Shown here: in pieces, positions 42,074 through 52,487 of the stretch | How positions within the stretch are numbered: position 1 is the first letter of the stretch | Layout of the letters: each line of letters opens with the position of its first letter | DNA from: Deinococcus sp. KNUC1210 | GTDB lineage: Bacteria > Deinococcota > Deinococci > Deinococcales > Deinococcaceae | Length of the DNA: 64,000 bases | Direction of reading: 5' to 3' | Assembly (NCBI RefSeq): GCF_022344005.1 | Contig: NZ_CP092190.1 | Coordinates: forward strand, 62,001 to 126,000 | Notes under the pieces: generated by a model | The model's input: the letters and a program-made list of their open reading frames with translations, nothing else | Told to the model about the DNA's origin: nothing | The model's database searches: none | Position numbers and translations under genes: made by a program

Positions 42074-43080
42074 ACCCGTCCGGCTCCCTGCATGGGTGCG
42101 CTGTCGGCAAGTGCGTCCAGCCGCGTGGGGCCGGGATCGAGCGGCATATTGTCGATCAGGCGCACGCCGAAGAGACGCGCAGCGATCAGCACTCTCAGGG
42201 GTTGCAGGGGCATATCCAGATTATGCGCCCCCGGTGAGGGGAGAGGGTGTTCGGAAATCTGCACGGAGGGTGGGTCTGTTGGGGGAAGTGTGGTCAGCGG
42301 GATCAGCGCCTCCCCGACTACCTGAAGGTAATCGAGCTGCACCTCCGGTTCCTGTGCCAGCACCGCCTGACCCGCCGAGAGCAGCGCGTCCAGCTGGCGC
42401 TCGCCCGCACTGTAGGCAGCCTGCACCGCCCGCAGCGCACGCGACAATACCGCCGCCCTGTGCTGCTGCTCAGCATTCAGGTAATTGTTGCGGCTGCTCA
42501 GGGCCAGCCCCGAATCGGCGCGGGTGGTCGGCACACCGACAATCCGGGTCGGGTGGTTCAGGTCGCGCACCATCTGGCGCACCACCGCGAGCTGTTGCCA
42601 GTCCTTCTCACCGAAATAGGCCCGGTCTGCGCCCACCAGATTCAGCAGCTTGAGCACCACTGTTGCCACGCCGCTGAAATGGCCGGGCCGCGACGCGCCC
42701 TCCAGGGCCTCGGACACTGCACCCACCGTGACGCTGGTGGCAAAGCCAGCCGGGTACATGTCTTCCACTTCGGGAAAGAAGATCAGGTCGGCTCCTGCCT
42801 GGGTCGCCAGTGTGCGGTCACGTTCCAGATCGCGTGGATAGCGCGACAGGTCTTCGGTGGGAGCAAATTGCAGCGGATTGACGAAGATGCTGACCACCAC
42901 CCGCCCGTGTGGGCCAGCTTCGGCCCTTGCTCGCCGGATCAGGTTGGCGTGACCCTGATGGAGAAAGCCCATCGTCGGCACGAACTCGACGCTGGACGCA
43001 CCCGCCAGGGCGGCCCGGAGCGCCTGTGGCCGCCGGACGATCTGCACGCTGGATTCTTGAACACCTGCTGGCTGACTCAT
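42070..43080 (-). CDS. panC: Pantothenate synthetase
   Basis: A 336-residue enzyme that joins pantoate and beta-alanine with ATP to make pantothenate. The nucleotidyl-transferase HxGH motif lies in PTMGFLHQGHANLIRRA. VVVSIFVNPLQFAPTEDL, YFGEKDWQQLAVVRQMVRDL and SGLALSSRNNYL (KMSKS-like) are also present. The C terminus carries about 50 extra residues (PPTDPPSVQISEH onward) that do not look like the usual family end. It overlaps the holin-like gene before it and pilT after it by four bases each. Confidence 0.93.
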   Translation of the reverse strand: MSQPAGVQESSVQIVRRPQALRAALAGASSVEFVPTMGFLHQGHANLIRRARAEAGPHGRVVVSIFVNPLQFAPTEDLSRYPRDLERDRTLATQAGADLIFFPEVEDMYPAGFATSVTVGAVSEALEGASRPGHFSGVATVVLKLLNLVGADRAYFGEKDWQQLAVVRQMVRDLNHPTRIVGVPTTRADSGLALSSRNNYLNAEQQHRAAVLSRALRAVQAAYSAGERQLDALLSAGQAVLAQEPEVQLDYLQVVGEALIPLTTLPPTDPPSVQISEHPLPSPGAHNLDMPLQPLRVLIAARLFGVRLIDNMPLDPGPTRLDALADSAPMQGAGRV

Positions 43081-43448
43081 GCGTCCTGCTTTCCGTCGAG
43101 CGTGTGCAGCACGGTGTCGAGTATCCAGCTGATCACGCTCAGAATCAGCGCTCCGATGATGGCCGCACCGAAATTCCGCACGTCGAGACTGGTGGCCCAG
43201 GCCACGATACTCAGCACCACGCCGTTGACCACCAGCGTGAACAGCCCCAGCGTCAGCACATTGATGGGCAGCGAGAACAGCAGCAACACGGGCCGGATCA
43301 GCGCGTTGACGATGCCCAGCACCAGCGCCGCGACCAGTACATCCCAGGTCTGTCCGCTGCGCTCGAAATACACGCCCTGGCTGTAAACCAGGGTTGTCAG
43401 CCACAGAGCCACGGCATTGAGCCCCAGCTTGATGAGGAAATTACGCAT
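43077..43448 (-). CDS. Phage-holin-family membrane protein (holin 4 superfamily IV type)
   Basis: A 123-residue integral membrane protein with four hydrophobic segments. VLVAALVLGIVNALIRPVL and LTLGLFTLVVNGVVLSIVAW are typical of the 'mycobacterial 4 TMS phage holin' family, which is widespread in bacteria outside prophages. It is first in a three-gene operon with panC and pilT, all joined by ATGA overlaps. The ATG at 43448 lies six bases after TATCCT. Its role is unknown; there is no phage gene nearby. Confidence 0.85.
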   Translation of the reverse strand: MRNFLIKLGLNAVALWLTTLVYSQGVYFERSGQTWDVLVAALVLGIVNALIRPVLLLFSLPINVLTLGLFTLVVNGVVLSIVAWATSLDVRNFGAAIIGALILSVISWILDTVLHTLDGKQDA

Positions 43449-43672
43449 GAATACAGGATAGGGGAGGACAGCCGGAAGAAGGCAGATGCAGCTTGCTGAA
43501 GCCTTGGAAAAGCCCTGCGGCCTGCCCACCTTTTTCCGGTCCGTCAGCTCTGAAAGCACGGCAGCGCGACCATACAGGATGTCTGACATTCCCGGGAAAA
43601 ATTCAATTCTTCCCTCTCTATTTTGCAGGTCGAGACGGCTGAGAGATCGGCAATTGGGACCGGGACAAGACC

Positions 43673-43704
43673 GGGGCGGCGGAATAGAACGATTCCGCCG
43701 CCCC
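43673..43704. terminator. Hairpin downstream of purB
   Basis: A 13-bp perfect GC-rich stem (43673-43685 with 43692-43704) with a short loop. Pyrimidine-rich CTTCTTTCTT follows on the plus strand; the minus-strand tail is weak. It lies ten bases past the purB stop. The rest of the 266-base gap shows nothing else clear. Confidence 0.65.
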
Positions 43705-43714
43705 GACTTCTTTC

Positions 43715-45022
<1,308 letters not shown>

Positions 45023-45150
45023 GCACTCAGGGTAGCGTCTGAGATGGATTCCAGCTCAAGCACGTCTGGAAGAGCGAAGTGGAAACGAGCAGCAGTGCTG
45101 CGGTTGCGCTGTCGGGCCTAGTGTGGCGAGCAGCAATATGGCTTTTCCAC

Positions 45151-45840
45151 TCAATGAACGGGGTCGGAAACCGTCTGGGCGCTGGTATCGCCTCTGTAGG
45201 CCTGCGGCGAATCGGGATTGATGCCCACCCAGAGCACCTTCACGCCCGGCATCTTCAGCGCGTCGGAGGGCAGGTTGATGTTCAGCCAGGAGTTGTACGG
45301 GACGGCGTCGGGCAGCCCCACCGCCTGCTGAAGCGCGTTCTGATACGTCGAGCAGTAATACTGATCCGGGATGTTGGCGAGCGTGTAGAACTTGCCGTCG
45401 AGGCGGTGTGCGGCCTTCCACATCGCGTCCAGCATCTCGGGTTTGACTCCGGTGTCGAGCACGATCAGCGCGTAATAATGTGCCTCCACGCCGACCGGAT
45501 ACACACCTGCCAGCGGGCGGCTGAAACTGTAGGTCTCGGCCACCTGCTCCGCGCTGTACTTGCGTGTGACATGGGAGCACGGCCCCCAGAAGTTGGTGAC
45601 ATCGGTGTCTTTCCAGCAGGTCAGAATGACCGAGCCGACCGGAGCGCGGTCGAACGCCTGCTGCCAGGTCACGAGCCGGTCTGCGGGCACGATCTGGCGG
45701 TGCAGCAGCGTGGTGGGGTCGATCTCACCTCCCGCCGGGCCGGGCTGAAAATTCAGCGTGAGGTCGGGGGTGATCAGCGAGCAGGCCCCCAGCAGGGCGC
45801 TCAGAAGCGGGGTCAGAAAGAAGAGACGACGAGCGTTCAC
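45151..45840 (-). CDS. Lipoprotein with a permuted NlpC/P60 (YiiX-like) papain fold
   Basis: A 229-residue lipoprotein: hydrophobic signal, lipobox LLGAC with Cys20. The mature part has APVGSVILTCWKDTD and GPCSHVTRKYS (His90), then HYYALIVLDTGV, and later DQYYCSTYQNALQQAVG (Cys163). This order, His before Cys with a leading GSVILT strand, matches the circularly permuted NlpC/P60 enzymes such as YiiX and YebB, which may cleave amide or ester bonds in lipids or peptidoglycan. The family call is my inference from motif order. The start is a GTG six bases after GACACT. Confidence 0.6.
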   Translation of the reverse strand: MNARRLFFLTPLLSALLGACSLITPDLTLNFQPGPAGGEIDPTTLLHRQIVPADRLVTWQQAFDRAPVGSVILTCWKDTDVTNFWGPCSHVTRKYSAEQVAETYSFSRPLAGVYPVGVEAHYYALIVLDTGVKPEMLDAMWKAAHRLDGKFYTLANIPDQYYCSTYQNALQQAVGLPDAVPYNSWLNINLPSDALKMPGVKVLWVGINPDSPQAYRGDTSAQTVSDPVH

Positions 45841-45939
45841 TCCTTCAGTGTCGTGCGACTTGGCTTAATCCAGATGAGGAGGACGCTCCTCAAGTGTTTC
45901 TTCACTGGCCGGTGACGCCTGCCGCTCTACACTGGGGGC

Positions 45940-46791
45940 ATGAACCGTTCCGGCGACGTTGCCCCCGGCCCTTCCAGCCTGCCTGCCGAGCTGTCAGATG
46001 CCCTCGCGCTGGCAATCCGGGCGGCCCACGCTGCGGGCGCGATTCAGCAGGCGCATGTGGGTCGCCCGCATACCATCCACACGAAATCGAGTTTCAGCGA
46101 TCTCGTGACCGAGGTAGACGGCCTGTGCGAAGCGGCCATTCGCGCCGAAATCGCGCAGACCTATCCAGAGCATGCAGTGCTGGGCGAAGAGGAAGGCCAG
46201 CAGGGTGAACAGGGAGCCGCGTACCGCTGGGTGGTCGATCCGCTCGACGGCACGGTGAACTACGCGCACGGGTTTCCGTTTTACTGCGTCTCTATCGCGC
46301 TGGAACGCATAGGCGGCGAGCGGCTGCTGGGTGTGGTCTACGACGCGACCCGCAGCGAACTGTTCACGGCGGTGCGCGGCGGCGGAGCCTTTCTGAACGG
46401 TCAGCCCATCCGGGTGTCGGACACGCCCACGCTGGCAACGCCTGCCCTCCTCAGCACCGGTTTTCCTTACGATCCCGGAGACGTGCGGAATCTGGCGCTG
46501 CTGGGCAAGCTGCTGGCACGGGGCATTCCCGTTCGGCGTCCGGGCGCGGCGGCCCTCGACCTGTGCTATGTGGCCTGTGGACGGCTCGACGGCTACTGGG
46601 AACTGGGCCTGAAGCCCTGGGACAGTGCCGCCGGAGCACTCATCATTGCCGAGGCGGGCGGCACCGTCACCGATGAGCGGGGCGTCGCACGTTCCGATGG
46701 CCCGGTGATCGTCAGCAGCAACAGTCTGCTGCACGCCGAACTGCTGGCGGTGCTGGATGCAGGCAGCGGTTCGGCGGAGGGCAGCGCTTGA
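45940..46791 (+). CDS. suhB: Inositol monophosphatase family protein (SuhB-like)
   Basis: A 283-residue magnesium-dependent phosphatase. Metal ligands are visible in AVLGEEEGQQG (Glu), WVVDPLDGTVNYAHGFPF (DPLDGT signature) and the late GLKPWDSAAGALIIAEAGG (WD motif). It may hydrolyse inositol or other sugar phosphates, or act like SuhB. The ATG follows TACACT by six bases. Its stop overlaps the TTG start of a 60-residue membrane gene (TTGA). Confidence 0.92.
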   Translation: MNRSGDVAPGPSSLPAELSDALALAIRAAHAAGAIQQAHVGRPHTIHTKSSFSDLVTEVDGLCEAAIRAEIAQTYPEHAVLGEEEGQQGEQGAAYRWVVDPLDGTVNYAHGFPFYCVSIALERIGGERLLGVVYDATRSELFTAVRGGGAFLNGQPIRVSDTPTLATPALLSTGFPYDPGDVRNLALLGKLLARGIPVRRPGAAALDLCYVACGRLDGYWELGLKPWDSAAGALIIAEAGGTVTDERGVARSDGPVIVSSNSLLHAELLAVLDAGSGSAEGSA

Positions 46792-46970
46792 GAGGTCTGC
46801 TGATCGCCATGATGGTGCTGATGAACGTCGGTGGCCCCGCCAGCCTGATCTTCAGTCTGAGGCAGGCCAACTGGGGCGCGGCGCTCAATACCCTGGCGCT
46901 GCTGGTCCTGCTCGACGTGTTGGGCTTCTGGCTGCTGAGTTCCATGCGCGAGGATGGTCCGTCGAAATGA
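46788..46970 (+). CDS. Small two-helix membrane protein, 60 residues
   Basis: A 60-residue protein with two hydrophobic segments, about 4-22 (LLIAMMVLMNVGGPASLIF) and 32-50 (ALNTLALLVLLDVLGFWLL), and a charged tail. It starts at TTG inside the suhB stop and ends inside the ribokinase ATG, so it is locked into the operon by two four-base overlaps. No family is recognised. Confidence 0.75.
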   Translation: MRGLLIAMMVLMNVGGPASLIFSLRQANWGAALNTLALLVLLDVLGFWLLSSMREDGPSK

Positions 46971-47899
46971 CCCGCACAGAACGAGCACCGCAGAAGGACC
47001 GAGGCGGCTGGATTCTGGTCGCCGGAAGTGCCAACGTCGATTACGTGACGCGTGTCGCTCATATTCCGGCCCCCGGTGAAACGGTGCTGGGCCTGGATTA
47101 CACGCTCTCGGCGGGTGGAAAGGGAGCGAACCAGGCGGCGGCGGCGGGGCGGGCAGGCGGGCGCGTGCGCTTTCTGGGTGCGCTCGGAGACGACGCGGCG
47201 GCAGCGCTGCTCCGGCGCTCTCTGAGCGAAAGCGGCGTGCAGGACGGCAGCGTCACGCTTGGCGCTCCCACGGGCGCGGCCTTCATCAGCGTGTCGGATG
47301 CGGGCGAGAACGCCATCACGGTGGCGTCGGGAGCCAACCGCCTGCTGAGCAGCGAACATCTGGGCGATCTGGCAGAGGTGGCGATGCTGCTGCTGGTGCT
47401 GGAAAGCCCGCTGGAAACCGTGCTGGACTATGCCCGGCGGGCCAGGGCGGCGGGGTGTCCGGTGCTGCTCAATGCCTCGCCTGCCCGCCCGTTGCCCGGC
47501 GACCTGCTGGCCTGTGTGGACTATCTGATCGTCAATGAAGGCGAACTGACGGCGCTCGTGGGCGAGGCGGGCGACCTGAACGCGAAGCTCAGCGCCGCCC
47601 GCCAGCTCGGGCCGCAGACGGTGATCGTGACGCTGGGTGCACGCGGCAGCCTGTCACTCTCCTCGGCGGGCCTGACCGAAGTGCCTGCCCATCCGGTGAC
47701 GGTGGTCGATACCACCGGGGCAGGCGACACCTATCTGGGCGTGCTGGCGGCCTCGCTGCACGCCGGACTGCCACTCCCAGCCGCGATGCAGCGGGCCTCG
47801 GTCGCCTCGGCGCTGGCGTGTACACGCACGGGCGCTCAGCCCTCGATGCCCTGGAGCGGTGAGATCGAAGCGGCTCTGGCAGAGCTGAAACGGGAGTAA
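46967..47899 (+). CDS. rbsK: Ribokinase (PfkB family)
   Basis: A 310-residue sugar kinase. It shows VAGSANVDYVTRV, the substrate loop LSAGGKGANQAAAAGRAGG, NASPARPLPGDLL, DYLIVNEGELTALVG and the C-terminal PfkB signature DTTGAGDTYLGVLAASL with the catalytic Asp. It would phosphorylate ribose at O5; other sugars cannot be excluded. The ATG at 46967 overlaps the preceding small membrane gene as ATGA. No ribose transporter is present nearby. Confidence 0.92.
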   Translation: MTRTERAPQKDRGGWILVAGSANVDYVTRVAHIPAPGETVLGLDYTLSAGGKGANQAAAAGRAGGRVRFLGALGDDAAAALLRRSLSESGVQDGSVTLGAPTGAAFISVSDAGENAITVASGANRLLSSEHLGDLAEVAMLLLVLESPLETVLDYARRARAAGCPVLLNASPARPLPGDLLACVDYLIVNEGELTALVGEAGDLNAKLSAARQLGPQTVIVTLGARGSLSLSSAGLTEVPAHPVTVVDTTGAGDTYLGVLAASLHAGLPLPAAMQRASVASALACTRTGAQPSMPWSGEIEAALAELKRE

Positions 47900-48004
47900 A
47901 TCCAATCAGAGGCCGCCCCGACCGGGAAGGGAAGAGCGTGAGAAGGAATTCAGCGGCGTCCCGATAAGCCAGTCTTCATGACGCCCCGCTACGCTGGGGA
48001 CAGC

Positions 48005-48454
48005 ATGTTCAAACTTCCTGTCCTCGCCGCGAGTCTGATGCTGGTATTCACGTCCTGCTCGGCGCTGTTCAACGGTCTGACCAACGATCTGACGCTGCAT
48101 CCGAATCCCAGGATTTCAGCGCCTGTAGGCGTGTCAGACATCATCAGCGGCACGTACACTGGCGACGGTACCGTGCTGTTCGTCAAGACCGGGTACCGAC
48201 TGGTGCTGAACGTCAACGTCCAGTCCAACCGCGCCGACGGTGTGCTGACCAACCTGGGCAACGGCAAGAGCTACGCGCTGACCGGAAAATATCTGCCCGT
48301 CAGTGCCGCCTCTGGCAGTCTGGACGCCGAACTCTGGGAAGGAGCGCACAAGGCGGGCACGCTGACGGCCCGGATCGCAGAGAACCAGCTGACCGGGACG
48401 CTCGCCACGCCGCTCTTCGCCTACACCATGGCCCTTGCGCGGCAGGAAAAATAA
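48005..48454 (+). CDS. Small lipoprotein of unknown function
   Basis: A 149-residue lipoprotein. The signal (about residues 4-17) ends in the lipobox VFTSC with Cys18. The mature part is beta-rich with SGTYTGDGTVLFVKTGYRL and a string of Gly/Thr/Leu turns (KAGTLTARIAENQLTGTL), as in a small beta-barrel or lipocalin-like sandwich. No family is recognised. The ATG at 48005 is nine bases after TACGCT; an ATG at 47978 is less likely since it would bury the signal peptide. Confidence 0.75.
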   Translation: MFKLPVLAASLMLVFTSCSALFNGLTNDLTLHPNPRISAPVGVSDIISGTYTGDGTVLFVKTGYRLVLNVNVQSNRADGVLTNLGNGKSYALTGKYLPVSAASGSLDAELWEGAHKAGTLTARIAENQLTGTLATPLFAYTMALARQEK

Positions 48455-48565
48455 GCTGGGGCCTAAATAGAAACCCATTTATCTGGCCTTGGCCGGTGAT
48501 TTACCTTCCTTGACCCTGTGAAGATGCTTGCTATGTTCGCGCCTCCCGAAGAGTGTAGTGTCGGC

Positions 48566-48841
48566 ATGATCGCTTTCCATCCAAATCTGTTCGTGCGGGT
48601 CGAGGAGCTGACCGGTCCCCGTGCGCCGCAACCCAGCCCGCTCCAGAGCGGCTTCTCGCCAGATCGCCTGTACCGGGTCCTGGGTGTGTACAACGCCAGC
48701 GAGTCGAGCGACGCCTTTTTCATCCTGCCCAACGACCGGGATGAGATGTGGTTCATCTGTCAGCGTCATCTGCGCTTCGGCGCACTCGTCGAAACGTCGG
48801 CCCATCATCTGCCGTACCTCCACGCCCAGGCCTCCGATTGA
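48566..48841 (+). CDS. Small conserved-looking cytoplasmic protein, 91 residues
   Basis: The reading frame runs from 48518, with ATG codons at 48518, 48533 and 48566. The protein-like part starts at 48566 (MIAFHPNLFVRVEELTGPR) and has RLYRVLGVYNASESSDAFFI, a compact region ending SAHHLPYLHAQ. A TAGTGT box lies only four bases before 48566. I recognise no family; the start is uncertain. It is followed by a bidirectional terminator. Confidence 0.6.
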   Translation: MIAFHPNLFVRVEELTGPRAPQPSPLQSGFSPDRLYRVLGVYNASESSDAFFILPNDRDEMWFICQRHLRFGALVETSAHHLPYLHAQASD

Positions 48842-48851
48842 GCGGCGCAGC

Positions 48852-48889
48852 AGAAGCGGCCCCCAGAATCCTCGGGGGGCGCTTCTTTA
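48852..48889. terminator. Terminator between convergent genes before clpB
   Basis: AGAAGCG at 48852 pairs with CGCTTCT ending at 48886, with an inner CCCCC/GGGGG stem. The plus-strand tail is TTTAC. It separates the small protein gene (+) and clpB (-). Confidence 0.8.
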
Positions 48890-48916
48890 CTGCTCTTCAG
48901 GGTATGGAACTCAGGC

Positions 48917-51475
48917 TCAGTTCAGTGCGCCTGCCGTGAATGCGAACCTGCCGTTCTCGAAGTCCACGTTCACGCTGCTGCCCTCGGTCACCTGTCCTGA
49001 CAGGATCTCGCGTGCCAGCGGCGTCTCGATCTCACGGCTGATGACGCGCTTGAGTGGGCGTGCACCGAACGCGGGATCGTAGCCGATTTCGGCCAGCCGT
49101 TCCAGAGCGCTGCTGCTCAGGTGCAGGGCCATCCGCCGCTCGCTCAGCCGCTTTCTCAGGCCGCCGAGCTGAATATCCACGATGCGGCGCAGGTCGGCAG
49201 GGGTCAGGGCATCGAAGACGATGATGTCGTCCACGCGGTTCAGGAATTCGGGCCGAAAGCTGGCCTGCAGAGCGCCCATCACACGCTCGCGGATGCTGTC
49301 GGCATCTTCGCCGCGTGCCTGCGCCTCCAGAATCAGCGGCGAACCGATGTTGCTCGTCAGAATAATCAGCGTATTGCGGAAGTCCACCGTGCGGCCCTGC
49401 CCGTCGGTCAGTCTGCCGTCGTCGAGCACCTGAAGCAGCACGTTGAACACGTCGGGGTGCGCCTTCTCGATCTCGTCCAGCAGCAGCACGCTGTATGGGC
49501 GGCGGCGCACGGCCTCGGTCAGCTGGCCGCCTTCTTCGTAGCCCACGTATCCGGGAGGCGCGCCGATCAGGCGCTGGACGCTGAATTTCTCCATGTACTC
49601 CGACATGTCGAGCCTTACCATCGCCTCGCTCGAATCGAAGAGGAATTCGGCCAGACTGCGGGCCAGTTCGGTCTTCCCCACGCCGGTCGGCCCCAGGAAC
49701 ATGAAGCTGCCCAGCGGCTTGTTCGGGTCGTTCAGGCCCGCCCGTGCGCGGCGAATGGCGTCCGACACGCTCACGATGGCGCGGTCCTGCCCGATCACGC
49801 GCCGATGCAGTTCCTCTTCCAGCCGCAGCAGCTTTTCGCGCTCGCCTTCCATCAGCCGGGTCGTCGGAATGCCGGTCCAGCGGCTCACCACGGCGGCCAC
49901 GTCGTCTTCTGTGACCTGCATGTGGGCGAATTCTGCACCCTTCAGGCTGCGTTCCAGCTCCTGCACGTCTTTTTCGAGCTGCGGCAGCGTGCCGTATTTC
50001 AGCTCGGCGGCGCGGTTCAGGTCGTAGTCGCGCTCGGCGGCCTCGATCTGGGTCTGCACGGCGTCGAGTTGCTCGCGCTTCTCACGCAGCTGCTGAATCT
50101 CGGCGCGTTCACTTTCCCAGCGGCTGCGAACTTCGGTCAGCTCGTCGGTGATGCCGCGCAGCGTGTCCTCGATGTCCAACAGGCGGTTCTGCGAGTCCTC
50201 GTCCTTCTCGCGTTTCAGGGCCTCGCGTTCGATCTCCAGCTGCAATTTGCGCCGCTCCAGGGTGTCGATGCGCTCGGGGCTGCTCTCCAGCGCCATTCTC
50301 AGGCGGGCAGCGGCCTCGTCGATCAAGTCGATGGCCTTGTCGGGCAGCTGCCGATCTGCGATGTAGCGGTGAGACAGCGTGGCGGCGGCGACCAGAGCCG
50401 GGTCGGTGATCTCGACGTTGTGATGAAGCTGGTAGCGGTCACGGATGCCGCGCAGAATGCTGATGGTGTCTTCCACATTCGGCTCGTCCACCATTACCGG
50501 CTGGAAACGGCGCTCCAGGGCGGCGTTCTTCTCGATCTGACGATACTCGTCGAGGGTGGTCGCTCCGATCAGGTGCAGTTCGCCGCGTGCCAGCGCAGGC
50601 TTGAGCATGTTGCCCGCGTCGGGCGATCCTTCGGTTTTGCCCGCGCCCACGATGGTGTGCAGCTCGTCGATGAACAGGATCACCTCTCCGGCGCTGCCCA
50701 CAACTTCCTTGATCACGCCTTCCAGCCGCTCCTCGAACTCGCCCCGGAATTTGGCACCGCTCAGCAGGCTGCTCATCTGGAGGGTCACGATGCGCTTGCC
50801 TTTCAGTCCGTCGGGCACGTCGCCCTTCATGATGCGGATGGCGAGCCCCTCGGCAATGGCGGTCTTGCCCACGCCGGGTTCCCCGATCAGCACCGGGTTG
50901 TTCTTGGTGCGCCTCAGCAGAATCTGCATGGTGCGGCGAATTTCCTCGTCACGCCCGATCACCGGATCGAGTTTGCCCTCGCGGGCGCGGGCGGTCAGGT
51001 CGAGGCCGTATTTTTCGAGCGCGTCAAACTGGCTTTCGCTGGTTTTCGTGGTCACTTTATTCCCCTTTCGCAGCGTGGTCACAGCTTCACGCAGCGCTGT
51101 CTGACTGGGCAGCCCCGCCACCCTGCTCTCTGCCGCGACCGCCAGCAGCAGCACGTCGGCAGCCACGAAGCTGTCGCCAAATTCGGCGGCCAGCTTGTCG
51201 GCGTTCTGAAAAGCGCGGCCCAGGCTGCTCTCGGCGTACAGTTGCCCGTCGGTGCCCTGCACTTTCGGCTGTTTGGCAAGTTCGGTGTCGAGCGCTTTCT
51301 GAATGGCCTGCACGTCGGCTCCGGCAGTTGTCAGAGCGCGGCGGGCGCTGTCGTTGTCGAGCAGGGTATCGAGCAGGTGGTTGGCGGTCAGCTGTTGGTG
51401 TCCGGCGCTGCGGGCGGCCTGTTGCGCGGCGGCAACGGCCTGCAGCGAGCTTTCGGTGAGGGTGTCTGGGTTCAA
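48917..51475 (-). CDS. clpB: ATP-dependent chaperone ClpB
   Basis: An 852-residue Hsp100 disaggregase that works with DnaK. The N-terminal double-Clp domain (about 1-145) is followed by NBD1 with Walker A GEPGVGKT and Walker [18 protein letters not shown] long coiled-coil middle domain (about 390-520, rich in [23 protein letters not shown] heptads) follows. NBD2 has [17 protein letters not shown] and [20 protein letters not shown]. It starts at a TTG with a GGAGGA ribosome site seven bases upstream, so unlike many neighbours it is a leadered message. A HAIR-type operator overlaps its promoter, implying HspR control. Confidence 0.97.
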   Translation of the reverse strand: MNPDTLTESSLQAVAAAQQAARSAGHQQLTANHLLDTLLDNDSARRALTTAGADVQAIQKALDTELAKQPKVQGTDGQLYAESSLGRAFQNADKLAAEFGDSFVAADVLLLAVAAESRVAGLPSQTALREAVTTLRKGNKVTTKTSESQFDALEKYGLDLTARAREGKLDPVIGRDEEIRRTMQILLRRTKNNPVLIGEPGVGKTAIAEGLAIRIMKGDVPDGLKGKRIVTLQMSSLLSGAKFRGEFEERLEGVIKEVVGSAGEVILFIDELHTIVGAGKTEGSPDAGNMLKPALARGELHLIGATTLDEYRQIEKNAALERRFQPVMVDEPNVEDTISILRGIRDRYQLHHNVEITDPALVAAATLSHRYIADRQLPDKAIDLIDEAAARLRMALESSPERIDTLERRKLQLEIEREALKREKDEDSQNRLLDIEDTLRGITDELTEVRSRWESERAEIQQLREKREQLDAVQTQIEAAERDYDLNRAAELKYGTLPQLEKDVQELERSLKGAEFAHMQVTEDDVAAVVSRWTGIPTTRLMEGEREKLLRLEEELHRRVIGQDRAIVSVSDAIRRARAGLNDPNKPLGSFMFLGPTGVGKTELARSLAEFLFDSSEAMVRLDMSEYMEKFSVQRLIGAPPGYVGYEEGGQLTEAVRRRPYSVLLLDEIEKAHPDVFNVLLQVLDDGRLTDGQGRTVDFRNTLIILTSNIGSPLILEAQARGEDADSIRERVMGALQASFRPEFLNRVDDIIVFDALTPADLRRIVDIQLGGLRKRLSERRMALHLSSSALERLAEIGYDPAFGARPLKRVISREIETPLAREILSGQVTEGSSVNVDFENGRFAFTAGALN

Positions 51476-51503
51476 GGCGGGTTCCTCCGGTCAGAGATAC
51501 CCT

Positions 51504-51533
51504 ATTCTCAAACTTGAGTGCGGTATTGTCAAG
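51504..51533 (-). promoter_or_regulatory. clpB heat-shock promoter with HspR (HAIR) operator
   Basis: On the minus strand the -35 hexamer TTGACA (51532-51527), a 17-base spacer and GAGAAT (51509-51504) form a sigma-70-type promoter. The plus strand at 51513-51533 reads CTTGAGT-N7-TGTCAAG; the HAIR consensus is CTTGAGT-N7-ACTCAAG, so the left arm is perfect and the right arm matches at five of seven. The operator overlaps the -35 and spacer, a repression layout. HspR is known to repress heat-shock genes in D. radiodurans. Confidence 0.85.
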
Positions 51534-51615
51534 TTTATTGAGCCGAGATTGCCGGTTGCTGCTTTGTATGATCCTTGACCATTCGCTCACGCGGCTGTGC
51601 CAGCATTCGTTCACG

Positions 51616-52487
51616 ATGCCACGCCTGCTGTTTCTGCCCCCGCTGCTCCTGACCGCTGCCCTGGCCGCGCCCGCGCCGACATTGCAGCACGTGTTCGTGT
51701 TCGTGCTGGAAAACCACAGCCTGAAGAGCGTGATCGGCAATCCGAATCTGCCGACCCTGAACAGACTGGCGAGCACCTACGGCTACGCTGCCAACTACAC
51801 CGGCGTCGTGCATCCCAGCCTGCCGAATTACGTCGCCATGATCGCGGGCGATACCATGGGCATGGCGGGCGACAACCCGGAGCAGCGCTTCTCGGGCGAC
51901 CATCTGGCGCTGCAACTGGAAACGGCGGGCCTGAGCTGGCGCGGCTATATGCAGGGTTTACCGAAGGCCGGGTCGACGGCGAACTATGCCGGAAACTACG
52001 GCAAGAAGCACAACCCCTTCATGCTGAGTGCCGAGACCGTGGGCAGTGAAGCGCGGCGTATGAACGTCGTGCCCTACGAGCAGTTCGGCACTGATCTGGC
52101 GTCGGGGAACATTCCGAATTTCGCGTTTCTGGTGCCCGACCTCTGCCACGATATGCACGGCGCTCTGAAGTGCCTGAGCCGCGCCGCGCTCGACCGCACA
52201 GGAGACGCTTTTATCGGGACCTGGACGCAGAAAATCATGGCATCCGGCGTCTGGAAGTCGGGAGCCGCCATCGTCATCACCTTCGACGAGGGGGCGGTGG
52301 CGATACGGCAGGTGGGGGCGGGCGCATCGCCACCATTGTCCTCACGCCGGACGGCCCACGCGGAAAGGTCAGTTCGGTGGCCTACAACCATTACTCGCTG
52401 CTGCGAACGCTGGAAACGGGCTTCGGCCTGCCGCTGCTGCGCGGTGCCAAAACCGCGACGCCCATGAATGACCTGTTCGTCAAGTAA
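51616..52487 (+). pseudogene. Secreted phosphoesterase/acid phosphatase-like protein, frameshifted in a G5 run
   Basis: A phosphoesterase of the alkaline-phosphatase-like superfamily (PF04185 type, as in phospholipase C and bacterial acid phosphatases). A signal peptide covers residues 1 to about 18 (PRLLFLPPLLLTAALA). VFVFVLENHSLKSVIGN has the metal-binding ENHS, YTGVVHPSLPNYVAMIAGD and AIVITFDEG follow. The downstream frame supplies GGGDTAGGG, RIATIVLTPDGPRG and the C-terminal YNHYSLLRTLETGFGLP. One extra G in the run 52290-52294 joins the two. The 3' end overlaps the convergent DUF808 gene by eight bases. Confidence 0.85.

Noticed and set aside
38760..42110. A 1116-codon open frame on the minus strand.
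   Set aside because: It is the antisense or out-of-frame shadow of mnmA, greA and pilT. Its translation is Arg/Ala/Gly-rich without any domain, while the overlapped genes have clear family motifs.
43077..43448. The holin-like gene as evidence of a prophage.
   Set aside because: No integrase, capsid, terminase or lysis gene lies nearby, and it overlaps panC in a housekeeping operon. This membrane family is common outside phages.
49121..51517. A 798-codon plus-strand frame opposite clpB.
   Set aside because: It lies wholly antisense to ClpB, whose Walker motifs and full length are certain.
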